Shown: positions 1 to 5,579 of the stretch, one piece after another
How the letters are laid out: the number at the start of each line of letters is the position of its first letter
How positions within the stretch are numbered: the stretch's first letter is position 1
Assembly: GCA_028823075.1 (NCBI GenBank)
Contig: JAPKCE010000155.1
Span: forward strand, 1-5,579
Direction: 5' to 3'
Origin: Myxococcota bacterium
Lineage (GTDB): Bacteria > Myxococcota > UBA4151
Length of the DNA stretch: 5,579 nt
The notes under the pieces: model-generated
What the model was told of the DNA's origin: nothing
The model's input: the letters and a program-made list of their open reading frames with translations, nothing else
Database searches by the model: none
Position numbers and translations under genes: made by a program

Positions 1-1
1 C

Positions 2-1996
2 ATCCGGCCGCGGCCGCGGCGGGATGTTGGCCCCTTAGTTGTGGATGCGGGCCCTTTACTGGCGCGAATTCAGGTGCAGGTTCTACTCGATGGACTGCCG
101 GTCGAGGGCGCGGTGGTGCTTCAAGGCGGCACCGAATTACACCTGCTTAGCGATGCTCAAGGCATGGTCGAATTGCAGCTCGACCCGAGCGTCATCGGCG
201 ATAAAACCGTCGTCGCCTCGCATCCTGAAGCGCGCACGGGTCTGCTTCACTGGAACGACGCAAGAGACAATCCCTCTCAGCTGCATCTGACGCGCTTCGA
301 TAGCAGCGACAATGCCGATTACCGGTTTCAGGACCCTGGGCAGCCGGGACGCCGGGCTTCAACGCGCCAATGTGGGCATTGCCATGTCAACATCAACGAC
401 GACTGGTACGCCTCGCCGCATCGACAAAGCGCTTCAAACCCCATCGTCCAAGATCAGTATGCGGGCACCAGCTCGGCACTCGGCGATGAGTCTGAATGTC
501 TTGCAGCAGGTGGTCGCTGGCTCGAGGCGCGCAGCCCGGGACCGGCCCGCACCATGCGCTGCTTTATCGGCGATGGACAGCTCAGTGCACAGCCGGATTG
601 CGTCGATGCCACTTGTCTAGAAAACCCGACCGGAACCGGGAAATGTGCTGATTGTCATGCCCCTGCCATGGACGGCATTATCGGAGGGCGGGACCTGCTC
701 GACGCGCCTGCTAGAGCGCTGCGTTTTGGTGTTAGTTGCGACCTCTGCCACCGCGTCAGCGAAGTCGTTCCTGAAGCGGCCGCCGGCGTTGGTAACCGCC
801 TGCGACTGATTCGTCCAAGTGAAGAGGGCGACGTGACTCTAGGGGCTGACGGCTTGCTTCCCCTAACCTTTGGGCCGAGTCACGACTCGCCCAATGTGCG
901 CATGGGGTCAGTGCAGCGCGATCATTTTCAAAACGGCCAATTATGCATGGGCTGTCATCAATACGAGCAGCGTGCCGGTAGCGGTATTCCCGCACCAGAC
1001 CCACAGCGCTGGCCGGACGGAAAGCTACCGGTTCATTCCACCTACCAAGAATGGAAAGATGGTGTTTTTGGCGACAAGGTAGGTTGTAATGCTTGTCATA
1101 TGCCGCCCGACGCCGACGTGCTTAACGCCGCCGACCACCAACTCTTCCCCGAATCGGAAACCGGCGTGGTAGCTGGTTGGTTACGGCCTCCCGGTAGCGT
1201 GCGCCGCCACACCTGGTTTGGCCCCCGTCAGCCCGAATCCGGTCTGCTCGAACTGGCTGCCAGCCTTTTTATCAGTAAGCGCCGGGACGGCGACACTTGG
1301 CTCGTGGAGGTTCGCACGGTGAACAGCGGCTGTGGGCATGCGCTGCCCACCGGGGAGCCACAACGACAGGTCCTGCTGCAAGTCAGTTTACGCTGCGGTG
1401 ATGAAGCTCAAGAAGCGATCGGAGGCGAAGTTCTTCCGGCCTGGGCAGGAGCCTTAGCGAGCAAAGAAACGGGTTCGGATTGGCGAGTTTGGTTAAGCGC
1501 AGAGGTCGGCGACCACCTTGTCGTGACGGGCCTTCCAGGTGGCTATCGAGACTACGAAGGCATAGGTGCCTTCGCCGGTGACAACTGGAATGCTCAAGCC
1601 AAAGGGATTGCGCTAGAAGAAGCGCGCGGCAAAGTGCGCATCACGGCTGTTGAGCCGGACGGCCGAGTTGAAACCGACGCGCCCATCCCCAGCGGCGATC
1701 GGGTCTATCTGCTGCGCGGTGAACAGGATTTGGCTGGACTACCCGGCGTCGGCTTTGCTCGGGTTATGGTCAACGCCGCTGGCGATGTCGGTGTACATCA
1801 CAGCCAAGCCGTGGACCTGCTCAGCGACAACCGCTTAATGCCGCAGGCGAGTTGGACGTCGAACCATCGTTTCCGCTCAAGTTGCGAGCAACCGATCGCC
1901 CATGCGCGCCTGATCCACCGCAACCTTTTTTATACAGCGGCAAGGGCAAAGTCCTGGCCGATAACAGAAAGTCTGATCACCGAGGTTGAGCGATGA
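2..1996 (+). CDS. Pentahaem c-type cytochrome, 5' end truncated by window edge
   Basis: Extracytoplasmic electron-transfer protein with covalently bound haems. Residues are numbered from the in-frame GTG at 41. Five CXXCH motifs are visible: CGHCH 111-115, CADCH 202-206, CDLCH 233-237, CMGCH 302-306 and CNACH 349-353. Residues 8-75 look like a beta-sandwich (carboxypeptidase-regulatory/Ig-like) domain, with 'LLDGLPVEGAVV' and 'LSDAQG' as in such folds. Residues 150-201 carry four non-haem cysteines (153, 174, 187, 192). After the haems comes a C-terminal beta-rich region with 'RRHTWFG' (388-394) and 'CGHALPTG' (431-438), a pattern known from multihaem cytochromes; His390 and His433 could be distal haem ligands. 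The frame stays open to the left edge. GTG-41 has no ribosome site and no signal peptide follows it, although c-type haem attachment needs export. The true start is therefore probably upstream, and the 'VVDAGP' stretch may be a linker after a lipoprotein or Sec signal. The stop overlaps the next start. Family assignment is firm; substrate is unknown. Confidence 0.9.
   Translation: MRPRPRRDVGPLVVDAGPLLARIQVQVLLDGLPVEGAVVLQGGTELHLLSDAQGMVELQLDPSVIGDKTVVASHPEARTGLLHWNDARDNPSQLHLTRFDSSDNADYRFQDPGQPGRRASTRQCGHCHVNINDDWYASPHRQSASNPIVQDQYAGTSSALGDESECLAAGGRWLEARSPGPARTMRCFIGDGQLSAQPDCVDATCLENPTGTGKCADCHAPAMDGIIGGRDLLDAPARALRFGVSCDLCHRVSEVVPEAAAGVGNRLRLIRPSEEGDVTLGADGLLPLTFGPSHDSPNVRMGSVQRDHFQNGQLCMGCHQYEQRAGSGIPAPDPQRWPDGKLPVHSTYQEWKDGVFGDKVGCNACHMPPDADVLNAADHQLFPESETGVVAGWLRPPGSVRRHTWFGPRQPESGLLELAASLFISKRRDGDTWLVEVRTVNSGCGHALPTGEPQRQVLLQVSLRCGDEAQEAIGGEVLPAWAGALASKETGSDWRVWLSAEVGDHLVVTGLPGGYRDYEGIGAFAGDNWNAQAKGIALEEARGKVRITAVEPDGRVETDAPIPSGDRVYLLRGEQDLAGLPGVGFARVMVNAAGDVGVHHSQAVDLLSDNRLMPQASWTSNHRFRSSCEQPIAHARLIHRNLFYTAARAKSWPITESLITEVER
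1982..1985 (+). promoter_or_regulatory. Ribosome binding site of the multicopper oxidase gene
   Basis: GAGG lies 7 bases before the ATG at 1993, inside the last codons of the cytochrome gene. With the ATGA overlap it supports translational coupling and fixes the oxidase start just ahead of its lipoprotein signal. Confidence 0.65.
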
Positions 1997-3351
1997 AAAA
2001 TTGCGCTCTACTACTGATTCTTACCGCCTGTAACCCGCACAAGGTCGAATCTCTCGTCCTAGCTCAAAGCGCACTGCAGACCGGCGAGCCCATGCGCCAG
2101 CCAGCCGCAGCAGTCGACCTCGACCCCGACCCCAATGTTTTGCGTATCGAACTGCGCGCTCAAGTCTTACCGCCTGGTCATATCAGTGGCTTTCGCTACG
2201 CTTACAATGGGCAAGTTCCAGGCCCCACAATCAACTTGGTTCTCGGTCAAACTCTCGAGGTCGAGCTGATCAACGAACTCGATAACGGTACCACCATTCA
2301 CTGGCACGGGCTGAACATCCCAAACGCCATGGACGGAGTGCCGTGGGAGCGCGGTCCTGTCGTCGCTGGCGGGCGCTTTACCTACCGTTTTACCGTCAGC
2401 CAGGCCGGCACCTTTTGGTACCACCCTCATTTCAATACCGAAGGCCAAGTCGATGGCGGACTGTATGGGGCTTTGATCGTCCGAGACCCCGCGGATGAAG
2501 CGGCAAGTCACGACCTCATCGCCCTGATCGATGACCGGGCCGAGGCCAGAGCCGATGTCGAACAAGCAGCGGGTCCGGCGCATGGCCATGCACGCTTGAA
2601 GAGGCGCTGGTTAGTGAATGGTCATTCAGCGGCTCGGCTTGACCTGGCTTCCGGCAGCGCAATTCGCCTGCGCATGATCAACGTAAGCAACCATGGCTAC
2701 CTCAAACTGAATAGTGATTCAGCACGACTCATCGGTTCAGACCAAGGACCGTTTTTAGTCGCTCTCGGTGTAAATGAGACCGTCTTGGCGCCCGGTGACA
2801 GGGCAGAGTTTGAGTTCAGCCTAGGCGCCGACAACCAGAGCCTAAACAACCTCCCCTATACCCTCTACGGCGGCGACGCTCTCGGCGATCCCAAGCCGCT
2901 GATCGAGTTGGTTGCCAGCGGTAACGCAAACGCACCGCCGCCCTTAGCGCTACACGCTGAGGCTCGCCAACAGCACGCGGACCCGGGTTATGCCGACATC
3001 ATCTGGACCTTCGCAGGCTCTGACCGCAGCGCCAAATGGTTCATCAACGGCAAACTATTTTCGGAGGTCGAACCCGAAACGGTTTCTCTTGGTAGCGTTG
3101 TCATTCTCGAAGTTCGCAACCTAAGTCCTACGGAACACCCGTTTCATCTCCACGGGCACCATTTTGAGGTGCTCAGCCGAAACGGGGTGGCGCCCTTGCA
3201 TGTCGAAATCGAAGATACGGTCAATGTTCGAATTCGCGAACGGGTTCGCCTTCGACTAGTCGCAAATAACCCAGGCGACTGGATGAGCCATTGTCATATT
3301 TTACCGCATGCCGAGGACGGTATGATGACCGTGCTTAGGGTGCTGCCTTAG
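1993..3351 (+). CDS. Multicopper oxidase (laccase-like), predicted lipoprotein
   Basis: 452-residue three-cupredoxin-domain oxidase of the laccase/CueO/SufI superfamily. It would oxidise a substrate one electron at a time at a type 1 copper and reduce O2 to water at a trinuclear copper cluster. All ligand motifs are intact: HWH 103-105, HPH 144-146, HPFHLH with His382, His385 and His387, and HCH 433-435 with His439 and Met444. Cys434, His382, His439 and axial Met444 form the type 1 site; the other histidines bind the type 2/3 coppers. Domain 1 spans roughly 48-165, domain 2 roughly 200-310 and domain 3 roughly 335-452. The N-terminus has a very short Sec lipoprotein signal with lipobox LTAC and lipidated Cys13. 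There is no twin-arginine motif, unlike many bacterial members. There is no Met-rich insert, so a CueO-type cuprous oxidase is less likely. The start overlaps the cytochrome stop (ATGA), implying co-expression. A copper nitrite reductase is excluded because the full trinuclear set is present. Physiological substrate is unknown. Confidence 0.95.
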   Translation: MKNCALLLILTACNPHKVESLVLAQSALQTGEPMRQPAAAVDLDPDPNVLRIELRAQVLPPGHISGFRYAYNGQVPGPTINLVLGQTLEVELINELDNGTTIHWHGLNIPNAMDGVPWERGPVVAGGRFTYRFTVSQAGTFWYHPHFNTEGQVDGGLYGALIVRDPADEAASHDLIALIDDRAEARADVEQAAGPAHGHARLKRRWLVNGHSAARLDLASGSAIRLRMINVSNHGYLKLNSDSARLIGSDQGPFLVALGVNETVLAPGDRAEFEFSLGADNQSLNNLPYTLYGGDALGDPKPLIELVASGNANAPPPLALHAEARQQHADPGYADIIWTFAGSDRSAKWFINGKLFSEVEPETVSLGSVVILEVRNLSPTEHPFHLHGHHFEVLSRNGVAPLHVEIEDTVNVRIRERVRLRLVANNPGDWMSHCHILPHAEDGMMTVLRVLP

Positions 3352-4496
3352 GGCAGAGGCTGCGGCTCACAGCCTTCGCAAGCGACACTATCAGGAGCGT
3401 TTGGCCCCACCAGTTCGCGCAGCCAATCGACCAGCCGAACGCCGTCGCTCTCGACGTCGTAAAAATTGCTTCTCGGTAAGATGCAATGCTGCTCGCCCGG
3501 AGCGATGAAAGAGCGGAAATTGGGAGTCTCGTCGGCGATGCGATGGATCTGGTCGCGCATTTTTACCGACCAGTCTTCAGCGTCGCCTTCGCCACCCATG
3601 GCGGTATAATAAAAGACCTGATTCTCATCGAGTACGGTGTTGTATTGAGCCACGTTTTGATCCGGATAAAACTTGCCGACCTCGGCATACAGGTCTTTTA
3701 ATTCCAAGGTGCCAAAGTCCGTGCGAACCGGGTCCAAGTTTTCGATCCACCCAGGCAGGGTATCGAGCGCATGCCAACCCGGAAAGGAATCTTGTAAGAA
3801 ACGATCGGTGATAATGCCGGCGCCGCAATCGCCCATCTGCACCACTTTCGAGTTGGGAAAGTCACGCATGATGTAAGGTGCCCAGCCGATTGAGCCATAA
3901 GCTCCAGCGCTACAACCACCGACGAAGATGGTCTCGGGTGAAGGTAGGTTTTCGCCTACCCAGCGCAAGGCAACTTCGGAGTTAACGGCGCCCTTATGCT
4001 CGAGAATAAAGGGGGCAGCCCCGTTTTCGCCAGTGTACTCGACGGTCGCTCGGCCCCAGTGAATATCGCCCGTGCAATAGGGGATGAACAGATGGTGCCA
4101 GCCTGCAAAAGGGTTGTCGGGGTTGGTGTGATCGTAAATACCGCGGCGCAAGCCCTGGCTAACGGCATCGCGAACATCTTCGATATTATCTTTGAAAATA
4201 GCGTCGGCGATCGAGCAGGTTGCATAGTTCCAGCAGGCGCCGCCGCCTTGAAACTCAATGACCAGTTTGTCGATGGTGCCGGGCCGAAAGAAGAATCCCC
4301 AGTCCTGGCCGCGTGAACAGGTCGTATCGCCGCCGGGTGATAGCTCGGTCCAGGTCTCTGGCGTCAAATCCGCCAATGCCGGTAATGGGCTTAATCGCGA
4401 CCCCGCATCCACCGCCGGGCCGGCATCGCCAAGTCCTTCAGCATCGGGCCCGCAAGCGACAAAAATAGCCAAAACCGAGACTAACAACAAACGCAT
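3348..4496 (-). CDS. Pectinacetylesterase/Notum-family hydrolase, predicted lipoprotein
   Basis: 382-residue alpha/beta hydrolase of the pectinacetylesterase/NOTUM family, which removes acyl groups by a Ser-His-Asp triad. Recognisable features are 'GGGACW' (84-89, oxyanion-hole region), the nucleophile elbow GCSAGAYGS (194-202) with Ser196, and 'GEQHCIL' (334-340) with the likely catalytic His337. Asp290 in 'QYNTVLDENQVFYY' is the probable acid. Cysteines at 60, 88, 94, 141, 195, 224 and 338 fit the disulfide-rich family pattern. The N-terminus is a lipoprotein signal with lipobox FVAC (Cys15), then a flexible Asp/Ala/Gly linker (about 18-34), so the enzyme is probably anchored in the envelope. 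Length is normal for bacterial members. It lies 52 bases downstream of the ASH-like lipoprotein on the same strand, probably one operon. Its stop overlaps the end of the multicopper oxidase gene tail to tail. No other pectin or polysaccharide gene is nearby, so pectin as substrate is doubtful; the target could be another acylated glycan or protein. Confidence 0.93.
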   Translation of the reverse strand: MRLLLVSVLAIFVACGPDAEGLGDAGPAVDAGSRLSPLPALADLTPETWTELSPGGDTTCSRGQDWGFFFRPGTIDKLVIEFQGGGACWNYATCSIADAIFKDNIEDVRDAVSQGLRRGIYDHTNPDNPFAGWHHLFIPYCTGDIHWGRATVEYTGENGAAPFILEHKGAVNSEVALRWVGENLPSPETIFVGGCSAGAYGSIGWAPYIMRDFPNSKVVQMGDCGAGIITDRFLQDSFPGWHALDTLPGWIENLDPVRTDFGTLELKDLYAEVGKFYPDQNVAQYNTVLDENQVFYYTAMGGEGDAEDWSVKMRDQIHRIADETPNFRSFIAPGEQHCILPRSNFYDVESDGVRLVDWLRELVGPNAPDSVACEGCEPQPLP

Positions 4497-4548
4497 AACA
4501 AGCTCCTATTAGCGACGAACTGAAACACGTTCTAGTTCAAGGTTCAAC
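4497..4548 (-). other. Intergenic spacer within the lipoprotein-hydrolase operon, with imperfect inverted repeats
   Basis: This 52-base gap separates the two minus-strand genes. It holds the hydrolase ribosome site and an imperfect stem (GAACT 4517-4521 pairing AGTTC 4534-4538, continued by GAA/TTC past a bulge). A second possible stem pairs TTCAAC 4543-4548 with GTTGAA 4559-4564 across the upstream gene's stop codon. GTTCAA is repeated directly at 4535 and 4542. No T-run follows on either strand, so this does not look like an intrinsic terminator, and read-through into the hydrolase gene is expected. Any regulatory role is speculative. Confidence 0.3.
4503..4507 (-). promoter_or_regulatory. 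Ribosome binding site of the pectinacetylesterase-family gene
   Basis: Read on the minus strand this is AGGAG, 6 bases before the ATG at 4496. It is the strongest Shine-Dalgarno sequence in the window and supports the chosen start, which directly precedes the lipoprotein signal. Confidence 0.8.
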
Positions 4549-5040
4549 TCAATTGGCCGTTGAAGCTCTGAGTTGCACGCGAACCATGCCGCAGACACCA
4601 ACGCCGGTTACACAGCCGGTGGCGTTCAAGTCCCCGTTGACCGCGTCGGAGCGAATTATCAGCTCACCGTCGAGTTGGCGCCCTGCCTCATCGATGCGCG
4701 TGCGCAATCGAAATGAGATGGTCTCGCCCGGTTCAAGTTCGACCGCTGGATGCTGGACTTCAAAAGCGGGCTCGCTAAGCTCGAAGGCCTCAAGGTGTAA
4801 AATATCGCTGCCGACATTTTCCAAGGTGGTCCAACTCTCAGCGCTCTGGCTCACCTGCAACCGCCCGAGATCGAGGACGCAATCGGCGGCCTCACCCTGA
4901 CAAACGATATGACCAAATTCTCCCTGGGGACTCAGCTTAATGCGCGGTCCGCCTCCGCAACTAGCGCCTTCACAAGGTGGCGGCTCGGAGCCACAAGCGA
5001 CGCTTAACAGCAGTAAGGTGGATAACAAGCGATTCAGCAT
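4549..5040 (-). CDS. Small lipoprotein with ASPM/SPD-2/Hydin (ASH)-like beta domain
   Basis: 163-residue predicted lipoprotein of no known enzymatic function. Residues 1-15 form a signal ending in lipobox SVAC (Cys16), followed by a Cys/Gly-rich linker (Cys23, Cys28). Residues 55-160 resemble one immunoglobulin-like ASH domain of the kind in myxobacterial 'choice-of-anchor' proteins. The pattern is 'LDLGRLQV', then 'TLENVGSDILHLEAFEL', then 'ELEPGETISFRLRT', then 'LDGELIIRSD'. This is the usual order: a framing strand, 'N.G...L.I', 'L.PG....', and a closing 'G.L.I.SD'. Cys47/Cys54 and Cys143/Cys150 are two close pairs, possibly disulfides. Such domains usually bind or scaffold rather than catalyse. 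It is the first gene of a two-gene minus-strand unit, so it may assist or display the hydrolase encoded downstream; that link is inference. No catalytic motif was seen. The lipoprotein call is firm; the domain call is moderately sure. Confidence 0.82.
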   Translation of the reverse strand: MLNRLLSTLLLLSVACGSEPPPCEGASCGGGPRIKLSPQGEFGHIVCQGEAADCVLDLGRLQVSQSAESWTTLENVGSDILHLEAFELSEPAFEVQHPAVELEPGETISFRLRTRIDEAGRQLDGELIIRSDAVNGDLNATGCVTGVGVCGMVRVQLRASTAN

Positions 5041-5103
5041 TTAGGCTCCGGAATTTCAGGTCAAGAAGTGGCGCGGTCGCCGGCCGCGACATAAGCTCCC
5101 GCT
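5041..5103. promoter_or_regulatory. Divergent intergenic region between the lipoprotein operon and the HlyIII-like gene
   Basis: These 63 bases separate two diverging genes and so must hold both promoters unless one lies inside a neighbouring gene. A GC-rich inverted repeat, GTCGC (5076-5080) and GCGAC (5086-5090) with a 5-base spacer, sits near the middle, overlapping an alternative pairing of CGCGG (5072-5076) with CCGCG (5084-5088). It could be an operator or just compositional. No convincing sigma-70 -35/-10 pair was found for either direction. Confidence 0.4.
5046..5049 (-). promoter_or_regulatory. Ribosome binding site of the ASH-like lipoprotein gene
   Basis: On the minus strand this reads GGAG, 5 bases before the ATG at 5040. 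It supports that start, which begins directly with the lipoprotein signal. Confidence 0.6.
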
Positions 5104-5579
5104 ATGAACGCGCAACCCGACGAACTAAGCAAGACCATCGCCGAACAGAACCGCGCTTTAGCGGCGGCAATGGGCGACCCAGAAGACAAACCGGCTCTGC
5201 GCGGCGTCTCCCATAAATACGCCGGCCTACTAAGTTTCGCAGTTAGCGCCGCGGTGCTTTGGAGAACCGAACCTGGGCTGACTTGGGTCGCGGGCTTTAT
5301 GGGTCTCGGTGGCATTACCGGCATGCTCATGGTCTCCGGCGCTTACCACACCACCAACTGGCATCCCGAAGTACGCGTTTGGATGCGCCGCGTGGACCAT
5401 GTGATGATCTTCGTTTGCATCGCCGGCATCTATACCTGCTATGCCCTACTGCTGCTCAACTCCGCGCTTTCCCAACAACTCATCGCGGCCTTTTGGTTAA
5501 TCACCCTGTTAGGTGGCTTACTCAAACTCGTATGGGTGATGGCGCCACGACTGATTAGCGTCGTTTTATACGTGGGTAT
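5104..5579 (+). CDS. Haemolysin III (HlyIII/TrhA, PAQR family) membrane protein, 3' end beyond window
   Basis: 158 complete codons are present; the frame is open at the right edge. The sequence follows the HlyIII family. 'LRGVSHKYA' (32-40) precedes TM1, 'SGAYH' (78-82) ends TM2, 'RRVDHVMIFVCIAGIYT' (95-111) leads into TM3, and 'APRL' (147-150) precedes TM5. Hydrophobic segments lie at about 39-54, 59-81, 99-118, 123-146 and from 150 on, fitting a seven-helix protein cut off at helix 5. His82 and Asp98 match positions conserved in PAQR proteins, where a metal site forms with C-terminal histidines that would lie beyond this window. Residues 1-30 are a polar, probably cytoplasmic tail. The start at 5104 is the first after an in-frame TAA at 5092 but has no Shine-Dalgarno sequence; Met23 (5170) is an alternative without one either. 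Family members relate to membrane-energetics or lipid homeostasis; true haemolysis is doubtful. It diverges from the lipoprotein operon. Confidence 0.9.
   Translation, partial: MNAQPDELSKTIAEQNRALAAAMGDPEDKPALRGVSHKYAGLLSFAVSAAVLWRTEPGLTWVAGFMGLGGITGMLMVSGAYHTTNWHPEVRVWMRRVDHVMIFVCIAGIYTCYALLLLNSALSQQLIAAFWLITLLGGLLKLVWVMAPRLISVVLYVG

Noticed and set aside
5..22. CGGCCG-type short tandem repeat at the left edge
   Set aside because: Only a few units, lying inside the open cytochrome frame as Arg/Pro codons; probably a GC-rich linker rather than a functional repeat.
41..41. GTG at 41 as the true start of the cytochrome, with an upstream gene ending at the TAG at 36-38 in another frame
   Set aside because: There is no ribosome site before it and no signal peptide after it, yet c-type haem attachment requires export. 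The frame is open to the left edge, so the gene most likely begins outside the window.
2167..2589. 140-codon open frame on the minus strand inside the multicopper oxidase gene
   Set aside because: It is antisense to an unmistakable oxidase with intact copper motifs, and its translation shows no recognisable domain.
1993..3351. Copper-containing nitrite reductase as an alternative for the oxidase
   Set aside because: The protein keeps the trinuclear-cluster histidines (HWH, HPH, HLH, HCH) and has three-domain length, as in O2-reducing multicopper oxidases.
3356..3376. Possible hairpin (AGGCTG/CAGCCT) as a terminator at the convergent gene ends
   Set aside because: The stem is about 6 pairs, lies inside the hydrolase coding end, and no T-run follows on either strand.
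5041..5065. TTGACC on the minus strand as a -35 box for the lipoprotein operon
   Set aside because: A -10 box at normal spacing would fall on the start codon, which conflicts with the GGAG ribosome site before that start.

Overview
The window looks like chromosomal DNA from a Gram-negative bacterium of the myxobacterial / former Deltaproteobacteria type (Myxococcota or Bradymonadota-like). That placement is inference. It rests on fairly high G+C, a multihaem c-type cytochrome, several lipoproteins with 'VACG...' starts and an Asp/Ala/Gly-rich 'DAGPAVDAG' linker, and a small ASPM/SPD-2/Hydin-like lipoprotein. No taxon marker such as rRNA or tRNA is present.

Layout. Positions 1-1996 (+) hold most of a pentahaem c-type cytochrome whose N-terminus lies left of the window. 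It is joined by an ATGA stop/start overlap to a multicopper oxidase lipoprotein (1993-3351, +) that keeps every copper ligand. This gene meets, tail to tail with a 4-base overlap, a two-gene minus-strand unit. That unit is read from right to left: a small ASH/SPD-2-like lipoprotein (5040-4549), a 52-base gap, then a pectinacetylesterase/Notum-family hydrolase lipoprotein (4496-3348). After a 63-base divergent intergenic region, a haemolysin III (PAQR) family membrane protein starts at 5104 (+) and runs off the right edge.

How the genes may work together. Four of the five products are predicted to sit outside the cytoplasm and three of those are lipoproteins; the fifth is an integral membrane protein. 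The cytochrome and the oxidase are the strongest functional pair. A multihaem electron carrier translationally coupled to an O2-reducing multicopper oxidase suggests an envelope redox module, such as metal or organic-substrate oxidation or electron disposal to O2. The substrate cannot be read from the sequence. The two minus-strand lipoproteins probably form a separate operon whose hydrolase target is unknown. The HlyIII-like protein looks like an unrelated neighbour.

No tRNA, rRNA, CRISPR array, transposase or long repeat was seen. Coding density is very high and no gap exceeds 70 bases.
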